Source of the DNA: Haemaphysalis longicornis | Lineage: Eukaryota; Arthropoda; Arachnida; Ixodida; Ixodidae | Reading direction: 5' to 3' | DNA length: 64,000 nucleotides | NCBI GenBank assembly: GCA_013339765.2 | Contig: CM023457.1 | Location: 27,424,909-27,488,908 of the forward strand | Shown here: positions 32,801 to 43,880 of the stretch, one piece after another | How positions within the stretch are numbered: position 1 is the stretch's first letter | Layout of the letters: each line of letters starts with the position of its first letter | Program-made: the position numbers and the translations under genes | Notes under the pieces: generated by a model | Told to the model about the DNA's origin: nothing | Seen by the model: only the letters and a program-made list of their open reading frames with translations | Databases searched by the model: none

Positions 32801-33330
32801 TGAAAATGTGGAAACCAGATTGGATCTCTAGTTGTACAGAAAGCTACGTCATCCAAACAATATTTTGAAGTTATGTCCATTAAGCATTCGGCGCTTTTAT
32901 CTCGAACACCGCTCATGGGCTGCTCTGTCCTCTATCATGCACATACAGTTGAAATCCCCAAACAAGATAACCCTTTCGCACTCAAGGTGCTTACTAATAG
33001 TTTGGACGATAGTTTCCCGCTCACCCTGTCTGCTCGGTGCATAGATACATATAACTCTCCATTCAATATCGCAAAATGAAAAGTCGCAGTACACATAGCG
33101 GCCACTCGAATCAGCTACAACGGTCTGCTCCAACAATCCCTAGTGATCGCCTAATAAAAAAGGGTGCACCCAGCCGATGTTCCCACGGCGTGCGAGACAC
33201 ACACATTAAAATTTGCTCTAAAAGGTTGCAAACATGCGGTCTGTCGTTTCCTGGCTTTCCACTTTAGTTTCTTGCACCGCAATTACACTCATGTGCTACA
33301 CCAATACAACTCAACCAACCACCGTTCATG
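29896..33330 (-). pseudogene. Tx1/L1-like LINE, 5'-truncated, endonuclease plus reverse transcriptase
   Basis: Largest retroelement here, read leftwards. Endonuclease blocks: VIAVQETK (near 33280) and VILFGDFNCM (near 32970), then a decayed SDHCPV-like site near 32710. Reverse transcriptase: SPGPDGLFAEFYKAF (near 31990), YRPISLANVDYKIYMN (near 31800), KAFDRVSHDILF (near 31580), VRQGCPLSPLLFALYLEP (near 31435) and the catalytic LAYADDIAGF (near 31305), with both Asp residues kept. A 358-codon uninterrupted frame covers 31248-32324. The C-terminal part (30431-31230) includes KYIGVPLKHYRDSRDYW and RATICNLFLLAKVW, typical of Tx1/L1 3' regions. At least four frame shifts. An A-rich tail abuts the tRNA-like remnant at 29895. 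Confidence 0.85.
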
Positions 33331-34740
33331 AGCATCACGAACTGATTTAACCTTACCAGAATATCTCCTTGAAGTAATAACGGGTGTGGTTAAGTGCATT
33401 TCACTCTCTCTCTGGTTTCACTATTTGTATACATACACATAGAGCGGCTTAAGTGAATTTAAGTGACGTCGCATGGGTAATCCTTGTGGGTTCCGTTTAC
33501 AGCTTTGTTCTCCAACCACATTCACAGGGTGAATTGGGCGCGCATTTCTTTGTGTTTTTGTTAGCACTTTTGCATTATATATGCCGTTTTTTGAATAAAA
33601 ATTTCAGTTGGAAGTTAGCGCTTGTGTCTGTCCTATTCTTCCCCTGTCTGAATTTTCGCGCTTGCAATTCGTGAAATGTTTTATAGAGCTTCAGTGCATG
33701 ACTGCCTCGGGCGAGCTTCCATCGAAGTTCCAGGCCAGAGTCAGACGTGCCCAACGCGCTAACTGTCCATGGAACTTCCGCAGAAATGTCGCCATGCGGG
33801 GTGAGGTGACTGTGAGAGGGAAAGAGGTTCCAGCCTCCCACATATGTATGTGGGTGGAGGGCGTCACTCCACTGTGTCCTAACCTCGCTTCCAGAGGGAG
33901 TGGAGCCGATATGGCTAGGACACAGTCACTGTCCGCGGGGGTGGGTACGATTCCCACGCACAGGAACTTGAGGCCCGGCCAGGGTGACGTTCCACGAGGT
34001 TCCGAAGCACAATTGGATTCGTCCCGAGAGTTACGTCGCCGTTTTGGCAGTCAAGGAAGGCTGTACTGCAGTTTCCGGTTGCCCACACAGGAGGCATCCT
34101 GCGCCCCAGAAAAGAAAAGAATCCCCGCTCCTGCTGACGATCCATGAATGTAACACTTCCGCGTCGAAGCGGGAAAAAAAAAATCTTTTGTGTCGACTGG
34201 GATGGGCGATTGACTAACCTCGCTTGAGTGACATCGCCTCCACCATGAGGGACCAAAGGCTGACGGTACGGAGTGGTGGTACTGCCTGTACTACCAAGAA
34301 GTGCCAGTTAGAATTTTCGCAGCTTCACAGCGAGCGGGTAGTCCTCCGTGCCAGTATGGAACAAGAATTATCCGGATGCGTGCCGAATGACAGGTGACCT
34401 TGACGGCACCGCACACACGATGCAGCAGTGAAGAAGTCTTCAAAAATCGCTTGCTTTCGCCTTCAAATCGCCTAAAAGACTTAAGTTCCCATGAATTTTT
34501 TCCCGTTACACTGAACATAATATAATTGTTACATGCCGCATCACAAAAGTCTCAACACAGCTTCCGCTCTCGAAATCTGCGCACGAATTCTCGTGAGGCA
34601 TTAACTTCAGAACGCGCTTCGCTCCCTGCAGGTTTGTAGCATCATAATAAATTTCAGTTTTATCCTGATTAAAAAAGAAAACAAATACTTCTCTTTCAGT
34701 TTTTTGATGTTTTTTCAACCGCTCACATCTCTACCCTACC
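33331..34740. other. No gene recognised
   Basis: A 179-codon frame at 33608-34147 (+) is open but compositionally unremarkable and has no domain I know. 33590-33680 contains CAGTTGGAAGTTAGCGCTTG followed by CTGTCCTATTCTTCCCCTGT, which looks like a LINE 3' end. Otherwise nothing. Confidence 0.35.
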
Positions 34741-34744
34741 ACCT

Positions 34745-35575
34745 CCCCTTCTCTTCAAATGGGGGCTGCAGAGATAGAGAGAGTAAACTTTATTAAAGAA
34801 AAAAGAGCCAAGTGGTCGGTTTCCTGAGTCTAGACCCGTTGGAGCGTCCAGCCGTCTCAGCCCGGTGAATCAGCCGAAGCTGTTCTTCGATGCCCGAGCT
34901 GGCCAGTTTCTCCTTCCCACTGCCAACCGAAGGGTTAGAAATCGCGGAAAGTGAAGGGTTGAGCTGGCACTACCGCACCATGTGGTATAGAGTGCAGAGC
35001 GCTTTGCAGAATCGACACTGCGGGTGGTATTGCGTAGGCCAGATGAAGCGCAGCTTGCTCGGATGGGGAAAGGTGTTCGTTTGCAGGAGACGCCAGTAGC
35101 GCTCCTCTTTCTTGCTGAGAGAGGGGTGGGCAGGGGGAAGCGTAAGCCGGGCTAGCCTGTAAGTATTGCGTCCCTCCTCGGAATGATGTCAAAGGGGATG
35201 GTCGTCTCTATGGCCGTCTCCCATGGCCAACTCTCTGGCGGCGCTCTGCTGGTTAGACCTTGAGCAGTCTCGTGGGCAAAGACATTTCCACGGAGAGAAG
35301 TGTGAGCCGGTGTCCAGACAACCGATACCCCTATCTTTGGAAGGTTATGGCTCAAGATCTTCATTGCGGTGTGTGAGATGCGGCCTTGGAGGTAGCTCCT
35401 ACACGCTGACTGAGAATACGTGATGATTACTTCCTCAGGTGTTTGCGTTATCGCCAGTGCTATGCCTGGAGTCGTCCTTCCAATGCAAGTGTCCTTCTCA
35501 TCCCCCTTGTCATCCTCCTCCTGCTCCTGCTCCTCCTCCTCGTCCTCCTCCTCCTCCTGAAGAAAAAGAAATGGG
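34745..35575 (-). pseudogene. I-like LINE fragment, RNase H C-terminus and 3' end
   Basis: Leftward reading gives GIALAITQTPEEVIITYSQS and VSVVWTPAHTSLRGNVFAHE, the last part of a LINE-encoded RNase H (the WTPAH histidine motif), then a short C-terminal region with a CRFCKAL-type Cys pair. The 3' end near 34770 reads ACTTTATTAAAG on the + strand (poly-A signal region). The 5' break lies in a TCC/TCCTGC simple repeat at 35515-35560. Same clade as 49749-51079. Confidence 0.75.
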
Positions 35576-35611
35576 CGAGGGTAAGAGCATGACGAATCAC
35601 TGCCCGCATAC

Positions 35612-35745
35612 CTGCTTGTGCGAATTTTGGCGTATCGGTTCGAAGCAAAGGGAAATGCTGAGCAACGCGCTTCCACGTTAGTTTGCAAACTCACAAAAAA
35701 TAACAATTCAGGAGACTTCCAGGCTGGTACAAGTTTCCAAATGGC
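35612..35745 (+). repeat. Copy of the start of the 39.9-kb duplicated unit
   Basis: TCGGTTCGAAGCAAAGGGAAATG and TTGCAAACTCACAAAAAATA match the beginnings of the units at 39938 and 46608 (about 115 aligned bases). The match stops after AAGTTTCCAA. The next LINE lies between this copy and the one at 39938. Confidence 0.75.
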
Positions 35746-35889
35746 AATTCCTGTGGAGCGCTGATTGCCCCGTCAAAGTCCGCAAGACAAAGGATAGTCA
35801 TGTCTTCTGAATTCGTCATGAAACAGACCTTCGCATCTTCCTCGACCTAAGCCATATCGGTCATTGAGCTTGCCGTACATTAGCAGATA

Positions 35890-36061
35890 CATAACTTGGA
35901 ACCATATCATCTAATCTTCATCATTCTGTCATATATTTCAGCGCCTGCAGCCTCAGAAAGCATTACAATGAATTTGACGCCCTCATATCTTCCATTACCC
36001 AGCCCTTTTCAATCATATGCATTTCCGAAAATTGGCTTGCTCACCCTGATAGAAACCTGTA
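35890..36061 (+). pseudogene. CR1/Jockey-like LINE, endonuclease N-terminal part
   Basis: The frame CSLRKHYNEFDALISS..FSIICISENWLAHPDRNLY (from about 35946) is the start of an APE-type LINE endonuclease; SENWL holds the catalytic Glu (normally ETWL). The frame is interrupted at TA 36060-36061 by a DNA transposon and continues at 36893. Confidence 0.75.
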
Positions 36062-36890
36062 CAGTTAAACCTGGATGTAACGAACCCCTATGTAACGAAT
36101 TCCTGTATTTAACGAAGTTTTTCAATTCCCGTTTCCACATTCATTGAAGAACATGTGCTTGCGACCTCTATGTAAAGAAGGAGTTGCGACGGTTAACCTG
36201 AATGTAATGAGTTCGCTACGCTGGTGAGTCAAGGATTCTTGCCTTTTTCTTGAAAATCGGATGGCAAAATGCACGAATTTAGCGAATTTCGCCCGCCACC
36301 GCAATCTCTCGTGCGTTTCCCACGTGTGAGTGCTGTGTCGGTTAGATGCTAGGCCTGCCTGTCGGCGTATAGTCGCGTGTGTATATCTGTGGTATGGGTG
36401 CGTGGATGAATCCTGCTGCCTGAATACGAAAATATTTGTCTTTTCAAGACAAGTACGCAATTTTAAATGCCGTCTGTGCCGGCGAGAAAGAGGAACGTCA
36501 CCGACCAGTACAGTGTCCCATGCAGCTAGCATCCTTTGAACAATTTTGACCGCAGAAAAGAGCATGAAGTTGGCAAAAAAGGCGCCCTTTCGGCATAAGT
36601 CTGGTTTTTGAAACGTGTTAAGGCACCGAAAAGTATAAAAAGCAAATGTAACAGTTACGTTTGCGAATTCGGGGGCCGTGTATAGTAGCAGGAAGCGCAA
36701 ATCACGCAGTTTTTCAGTGTGAAATATATCCTTGAACCAGGGTGAGTTCAGCATCATTGACGCCTAGCATATTAGTTTCGTTTCTGCTTCATTCCCGTGA
36801 GCTTTAACTCGAAATCTGCATGTCACGGAAACCTGGATGTAACAAAAAAATCCGAATGTTTGTCAACTTCGTTATATCTAGGTTTAACTG
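36062..36890. mobile_element. TA-flanked pogo/Tc1-like element inside the LINE
   Basis: An 829-base element with termini CAGTTAAACCTGGATGTAAC and, inverted, CAGTTAAACCTAGATATAAC, flanked by TA on each side (36060-36061 and 36891-36892). TA duplication and a CAGT start are typical of Tc1/mariner, pogo/Tigger branch. Additional degenerate terminal-like words (CTATGTAACGAATTCC) occur just inside the left end. A short + strand frame from 36467 begins MPSVPARKRNVTDQYS, reminiscent of pogo transposase N-termini but ending after about 20 codons. So it is a non-autonomous or internally deleted copy. Confidence 0.82.
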
Positions 36891-36892
36891 TA

Positions 36893-39800
36893 TACCTTTC
36901 CCTCTTATTCTGCTGAGTATTGCCACCGTGCCACATCTAGCCATGGCGGGTCTGCCATTTTTGTAAAAAATGATATCTCCTTCACTCGCAAATTAGACCT
37001 TTCACTGACCATTTCCACGTGAGAATCTGTTTGGGAGGAAGTTGATCTCTCAACCTTCGAAACTGACGGGAAAGACACAATCTTCGGTAGTAAATACAGA
37101 TCGCCTAGTACCGCTGTATCCTACTTCTAGGCCACTCTCGATGGTTTACTGCACTTGATCACTTGTGAAAAAAGAACATTGTTTACTCGCAGGTTTAAAC
37201 CCTTTTAACCTTTTAAAATTTTGGGGGGTTGTCCCCAATTTAGGGGAAAGATAAAAGTTTGGTTTTGAGGGTTATGGGTTTTAGCCCACTTATGGTTTCC
37301 CTGCGCTTGCGTAAACAATGAGCAAGGGCTCGGCATTGATCATGCCCCTTAGCAACGGTTCCTCTCCACCGGAAGCTTTCATTGTTCGTTGTACTATTAC
37401 GGATAATTATCGTTCTCTTTCTCGTCCCTGTGAAAAGTTTTGCGCTTAATGTTCAGCTCAGGAAATTGCGAAACCAACTAGCTCGTCTCTCCATTTTGCT
37501 TTTCAATTATCCTGTAGCTCTTCTTTTTAATCGTACAAAATGTGCCCAAAGAACTCGATTCCGCAAATCGTTTCAACAGGAAACAATTACCTTACCTCAT
37601 TAACAACGCCGATTTGTCTCCAGTTATTGGATCAGGTATGCTGAAGTAGCTTGCAGTGAATTTTCTATTTACCATCACTGAAGCTCATAGCATCTTGCAC
37701 CACATGAGCGTTTCAGAGGAAAAATAACTTTTCTGTTGTGAACCCTTGGCTTACACAAGGATTTTAAACAAGTTTAAGAAAAAATTAATATCTATACAGT
37801 AAAGAAAAAGGCAGCCATACAACCTTCATTTAAAAGCCCGCTACAAAAAGTATTCCAACCTTCTAACAAACTTGCTAAAAAAGGCCAAGAGAAACTTCTA
37901 CGAAAACAAAATTTTGTAGTCTGGTAACAACACCGCTAAGCAGTGGCGTATATTAATTTCTTTCCTTAACAGCCAGTGCAAAACTGAGATCAGCGAAATA
38001 CGCCAAGAGGGCCAGTCGAGCCGGGACGGTACATGGTTACCTGAAATGAGGAACCACCCTACCTAAACTTAGCTCAATAAAAAGTTTTGTCTCTCTCTCT
38101 CTCTAGCCGTGTTCTAACCCTCTGACATCGCGAATGCTGTATACGCTCTTTCTTTTCTGAACTTCTTCCTCATCAACATCAATGCACATAGTCAATAACA
38201 TTGTCGCGATTCGCATTCTTTCTTCTGTATCCGGCAACAGCCATCGAAATCCGCGCAACATTTCTTAATCTTAAAAATACTAGCTCCGGACACGATAAAA
38301 ATTCCCACCACTTGCATCAAAGAGAACGCAGACGCCATAAGGGATATTTTTGCCCATGTAGTTAACCTGATTTTCAAATCTGGAGTATTTCCTCCCGTGA
38401 ACTAAAAAAAGCTCGATAATTCCTTTTATCAAAAAGGCGATTAAGGCAATAATGAATAACTACAATTCTACCATTTTTCAGCAAGGTCACTGAAAAAAAT
38501 CATAGAAAAGCGCCTCCCATCATATTTAAATAAATATAATTTGCTAACGCCTAGGTAATTCGGTTTTTAGGCCTGGTTTATCTACCAACCTTACAATGAT
38601 AGCTCTGACAGACTATATTAAACTCGAATCCTACAGGGCAAGTTTGGGGGGGCGGTATTTCCATCGATTTCACCAAAGCATTTGACACCATTAATCATGA
38701 CATCTTGTTTTCTAAACTATCCTTGTACGGTATTATTGGGCCGCCGCTGCAACTATTACGAAGTTTCTTATTTAATCATGAACAAATTATTATTATTGGT
38801 GGTACACTCTCAGACACTAAAACCACTAAAGTTAGGCGTTCCTCAAGGTTCCATTCTCGGCCCTCCTTTATTTTTATTATACATCAATAACGTTCCTACC
38901 TGCCTCAAACTGTCTAATTACCTACTTTATGCGGATGATACCACCATCTACCCGTCACACACATCCATTGACGTTCTTACTACAACCCTCAACATCGATA
39001 TTACTAACATTTGTTCATGGTCTAAGTGCAACGGTTTATTAATAAATAATTCCAAAACTAAATTTGTGGTATTTTCATCTCGTTTGAAGGCTCAACTTCT
39101 ATTGCTCCCGTTACATTAACTCTGATGCTATTCCACCGACTGATCAATGCTCATTTTGGGGGTTGAACGTCACAGCTCCTTAAACGTTATTAACCACATA
39201 AACTTACTAAAGAAGAAGATGGCTTATGGGATCAGAGTATTAATTAAGACAAGAAATTACTTCCGCCTGCCTACGCTTCTAACGCTTTACTATGCTTTTA
39301 TTTACAGCCATATAAAATATTGCATTTCATCCTGGGGCTTAACTTATGATATTCATTTAGTTCCTTTGAAGCGCATTCAAAACCAAACAAATCAAATCGT
39401 GTCGTTTAGCTCTTTCAACTTCCAAAAAAGTCAGAACAAACTATGGGAAACAGACGGTTGGATTTGGTGCCATTGAATTATGGAAGACTTGCCTAGCTCT
39501 TAATGCTAAAAATAAATAAGTCACTCATCTTAGAAACAATCAATTTTTACATTTATCTTGGAAGACACTCACCTTGCAGTTTATTAGTTCGCACGACTTC
39601 TATCTTTTGTTTACGCTGAGTTTTCTCCTTTCTTTTCTATTTCTCACCATTTTTCTTTTGTCTGTTTTGTATTTGCACTTTTGTGTATAACTGAAACGTG
39701 TGCTCGCTTCGTGAACAACCTTAATATGTGTGAGTTTTGTGTAATGTTGCTAAAATCTTCGCGTTAATTCTTTTGTAAGTACCTTCTGTTGGGATTCCTA

Positions 39801-39933
39801 GTACTTTATATTAAAATACTGTTCATTTACAAGAGGTCCCACCGCAGGGCAAGACTTCGGGACCTCTTTCTGTAACATCAATCCCCCACGCACTATACCC
39901 TTGTTGTCGGTTGCATAAACTGAACTGAACTGA
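36893..39933 (+). pseudogene. CR1/Jockey-like LINE, rest of endonuclease, reverse transcriptase, 3' end
   Basis: Resumes in phase with TFPSYSAEYCHRATSSHGGS and AIFVKNDISF (endonuclease), decays over 37150-38280, then shows reverse transcriptase blocks: SIDFTKAFDTINHDILF (near 38670), KLGVPQGSILGPPLFLLYIN (near 38835) and LLYADDTTIYPSH (near 38925) with both catalytic Asp kept. A thumb-region block, RNYFRLPTLLTLYYAFIYSH, is near 39255. The 3' end carries tandem GAACT/ACTGA repeats ending near 39933, as CR1-like elements do. Frame shifts at about 38820 and 39120. Confidence 0.82.
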
Positions 39934-40254
39934 ATATTGGTGTATCGGTTCGAAGCAAAGGGAAATGATGAGCAACGGGGTTCGACGTAAATTTGCAAAC
40001 TCACAAAAGAGTAACAATTCAGGAGGCTTCCAGGCCTGTATAAGTTTCCAAGCTATTCGATGCGCTCGGTGCGGGTTGGTAAACAAAAAAATAGAAACTC
40101 GAACCAAACAAGCTGCTCTGTGCGAAGGTAGGAGTCGTTACAAATCAATGGAAGATCCTTGCGTGTGTCCAGCAGGAGAATGGTGCCTGATATAATATAC
40201 AGTAATCCCGTACTGGGGATTATGCACAAATTATAATTGTAATCGCTATGTAAG

Positions 40255-41078
40255 AGAGAAAAGGCTCTTTATTAGAGGAGAAAGCCTAGATGTTTGCCGA
40301 AATTTGGGCACTGACATGCTACTCGGCGGGGGAAGGGGGAAAGGGAGAAAGAAAAGGCTCGATAGAGTACAGGGCAGAAGAAAGAGGAAGAAAGAGAATA
40401 AAATAAAAGAGAAAAATAACAAAAAGATGGACGTTCAGTTCGTGTCAGTAGTGTGATTGAAAAGTCTATTTTTTTTTTAACTTTAAATCACTGCAATGAC
40501 ACCAATCCTGTCCAGATAGGCGAACAACACCGACAGTACTTCACGTTGAGCTCGTGAGGATGACCATTGACCAAGGAGGGCTTTCAAGGTAATTGGTCCT
40601 GGGATGAGGCGCTGTAGTTCCTGCTCAAGATTGCACCTTGCGTTGATATATGCAGGGCATTCCAACAGAGATGCTCCACAGTTTCCAACGATCCGCAGGT
40701 TGTCGCAGTAAAGGGTTTTTTCGTGATACCAAAGCCGAAAAAGGTAAATGACTTCGTAAACGCTGCGTTGAGGCGAAGTCGGTGGCCTAATCGGCGCGGA
40801 AGTAACCTTCGGGCAGCCTCATCTTGAGCTCAGGGGTCTATGTGGCGCAGGAAGGCATGGTTGGTGATCTGAAGGGACCAGAGAACGGTTCCGTTCCATT
40901 TAAAAACGAGCGCCTTCGCCGTAGTTGCGGCATCACGCTTTAGTGAAGAAAAATCTTCCTCACATTGCGCCTATCCAGGCCCTGCGAGCAGCTTCATCCG
41001 CCTTCTCATTACCTAGAACACCACGTGACCTGGAATCCACTGAAACGTTATACGGTGTCCAGCGTCGTTGGCAAATAC
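40255..41078 (-). mobile_element. 5'-truncated LINE with 11-bp target duplication
   Basis: The leftward frame HCPAY-like ECPAYINARCNLEQELQRLI (near 40660) followed by LLGQWSSSRAQREVLSVLF and AYLDRIGVI is the C-terminal tail of an I/R1-like LINE ORF. It is flanked by CGCTATGTAAG at 40244-40254 and 41079-41089. The other copy of the unit has the uninterrupted site at 46918-46930 (CGCTAGGTAAGGAGAG). This is a post-duplication insertion. Confidence 0.88.
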
Positions 41079-41165
41079 CGCTATGTAAGGAGAGATATAT
41101 ATCTCATCCACCAGTGGTGAAGTGGCAGAGTTTATGATAATCGTACGATGAAATAGTCAACAAAA

Positions 41166-41446
41166 AAATCCGAGCCATCTCTACAAACGTGAAGCTGGAG
41201 AGTGGCGAAGCATGCAGTGTATAAGTGTAATCTTGGAGCCTTGGCGTTTTTGCCCACGGAGATGAAACTGTTGGGGGGTAGAGGTATACAGCTTTGCTGT
41301 AGAACTCTCGTGTCCTTGAAGCACGAAGCGTTCGAGCGCGAGGCGTGAACGAGTGTCCCGGTGTTCAGTACCGTGACTACACGAGACGACGGTTACGACG
41401 ACGACATGAGACACCGACCGCCCGAGCTCCTAAGGGGCTTCGCCCG
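41166..41446 (+). repeat. Dispersed repeat family E, copy in duplicated unit
   Basis: Absent from the corresponding place in copy 2 (about 47010, ACAACAAATAATCGTCGG). Related, inverted, to 63365-63660: shared words are ATACAGCTTTGCTGTA, AAGCACGAAGC, GCGTGAACGAGTGTCCCGGT and GGGGCTTCG.CC. About 280 bases, non-coding. Confidence 0.7.
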
Positions 41447-42325
41447 TAATAATCGCCAGTTTCAAGAAGAAACATCCACAATGCGTGTACATATATCACC
41501 TCTGTACGATGAAGCTCGATGGTGGGCATACCAGAGAAACTTTGGACAAGGGTTCGCCATCACCACACATGAACGTGAAACCAGTAATGTAAAGGTGTAA
41601 TGCCAGCTTTTTTCGGTACGAAACACTAACACGATATTATTGCTGCAACCAGTTCAAAGTTCCTGTTAAGAAAATTAGAACGCTATGAAAAACGGAAAGG
41701 ATCGTGAAGCTGCGAGTGCACACAAACTCCGCGAAAAAATGAGGAAACATTGCGTGCCAGAATTTTTCAATGCTCTCCCAAAAGATTTGTAAGATATAAA
41801 AACACGAAAGAAAATGTTTAAGAAAATTCGATAATATTGTGTCTCAGGTAACTGATATTGGTGAAGAATGGTATATATTTGTGCTGTCTACAACTACGTT
41901 TTTGCTGTTTATGTTGTGTTGCAATGCATAATTCTGGTATGTGATTTTCAAGCAAGAAGTATTTGCCATTTCAAAATTTGAGACTGTGCATATGTTCTTT
42001 TGTGTATGTTTACACCAACTTCCTGGAAAAGCCAACAAGCATTCGGTCATTAGGCAGACCCAGGCAAAAAAAGCTATGTAAAACAAAAGTGAATAAAGCT
42101 GAATGAATGCATGACTAAATGAGTGTGCTTTCCTTATAAGGTATTGCTCTCCTTACAGTCTTCTTCCTAGTTTACGAATACTTGCGGAACCGCCGATTCA
42201 AGACGGAATTGCTTCCCGGAAGGGAACAGATAAATGTTCGTCTCCTCAAATGCTGCGTTGGAGTAAAACGCAGGAAAGCAATGACTCTGGCTACAACAAA
42301 AAAAGGCCGCGCATCAGCTCCATTC

Positions 42326-43036
42326 GTTGCAAATGTCGCCGGAAGAAGATAGTCAACTGGCGCTCCTGCCAAGTAAATGCCTCTCTTCTGTTTCCCGCTC
42401 ATCTGTCATGCTGTTCTTCTCCCGTCTTGTTCCTCCCAAGATAACACGCTAGAGGTTTGCTCAAGTCAATTTAAAATTACCGCGTTCCACTGCTCTAAGT
42501 CGGGTGCCACGATGCCAGCGCTGTACGGCGGAGATGCGCGTGTATCAAGGCACCCTATACTACAACGTTTATAGAACCACGTTGCACTACTCCAGGAGCA
42601 TTCCAAGCGGAACGTGGATCCCACATGGTGGAACCTTTTGTTGCTGTTGCCGTTTGATTTCTTAACAGCCACCAGGAGGGGGTGCGGGCAACAGCAGGCG
42701 ATGATTTTTTGGCGTTGATGTAGTATTTCATTTCCTATCGCAAAAAAAAAACCAACATCTATGAATTTTGAAATAAAGGAACACTGCAAATATCACTTGT
42801 GTATTGATGTTCTGCCCTATCTTTGCGTAATGTCTTGTTCTTGTTCAACACTGTTGACAAGCATGAACATTGACACCGGACTTAGACGTTGAGATTTGGC
42901 TGTCGGTACATAAGACTATTGCGCAGCTTCTGTTTCAATTCGGCAAGGTGGCTGAATCGAGCCACAGACAGACAAACAGACCGAGACAGACCAAAATTTT
43001 TTGGTTTAAGTAGCCAAAGAAAGACTATCGTCTTTA
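42326..43036 (-). mobile_element. Inverted-repeat element family C, copy 3
   Basis: Ends with AAAGACTATCGTCTTT (43021-43036) on the right; the left terminus is degenerate (GAAGATAGTC near 42346) beside CGTTGCAAATGTCG. It is present in both unit copies, so it predates the duplication. Confidence 0.65.
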
Positions 43037-43439
43037 ATAATCGTCGGTGGCAAGAACAAACATGCACAATGCCTGCGCAGAAATCACCCCGGGCACCATG
43101 AAGCTTGGCATACCAGAGACACTTCGGGCAAAGGTTTCGCCATCAGCACACATCAGTGTCAAACCAGCAATGTAAAGAGTGCGCTCTCCTTATAAGGTTA
43201 TGTTACCCTTGTAGTCGGCTAGTTCATGAATACTTGCGGAACCGACGCTTCAAGCAGGAATCACTTCCCGGAATTGAACAGATAAATGTTGGGGTAAAAC
43301 TCAGGAAAAAGATGACTCTGGCTACAATATAAAGCAAATGAGGAAATCCTCTTACATTTTTTAAACCCGTATCCGTAGTGCAGTATTACACAAGTGGGTG
43401 TGCTCGCGAATACGATTGCGATCCTAAGGCGGTAGCATG

Positions 43440-43880
43440 TCGTCAGTGGCCAGCAGTTGCAGGACAAGGGCATTGGAGCTATTCCGGGCAAGGAACGGGA
43501 AATGTAAAAGCTGCTGCTTGCGATAGTTGCACGCAGCATACGTGTACGCTACGCGCGGCGCGGGCTATATTTAGCCCGGGAGCTAATTTTGCACGACACG
43601 CAGGACGTCATCGCTGCGTGAACATGTACGTACACTACACACATAAACGCGGTTGACCGTCCGCCCGGCAAGCGCGGCTCAATGGGAGCGACACATACAC
43701 CTGTTCAGGTGTACGTCACGACTTTGTACGTGCGCGCACAAATCCTGCTTGGATCCGCTCATCCACACTGTTCACGGGTTTCCGGAATTGGCGAAATGTA
43801 CACCTGAGAAAGAAAAAAGCGTGTCAGCTGGTCTCTTTTTCAAGCCTTTCATTGTGATGTGCGATGTCGTTCAGTTCGCA
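43440..43880 (+). repeat. TATA-bearing sub-repeat F, copy 1
   Basis: One of five related segments (others 45840-46250, 52200-52640, 57140-57690 and 58555-58930). It has the core CGCTACGCG.GGCGCGGGCTATATTTAGC with TATATTTA at 43566-43573, then GACCGTCCGCC.GGCAAGCGCGGCTCA and TTCAGGTGTACGTCACGA. It could be a promoter-bearing part of a larger element. Confidence 0.65.

Noticed and set aside
33608..34147. 179-codon + strand frame
   Set aside because: Longest frame in its area, but with no domain and an equally open shadow frame on the other strand (33691-33957, 33915-34256).
36122..36757. 211-codon minus strand frame inside the pogo-like element
   Set aside because: A stretch near AAWDTV is faintly transposase-like, but the frame has no catalytic motif and overlaps a better transposase-like start on the other strand.
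35612..39960. 115-base direct repeats flanking the CR1-like LINE read as its target duplication
   Set aside because: Far too long for a CR1-type duplication, and a further copy at 46608 starts the same way, so these are copies of the unit's start, not insertion footprints.
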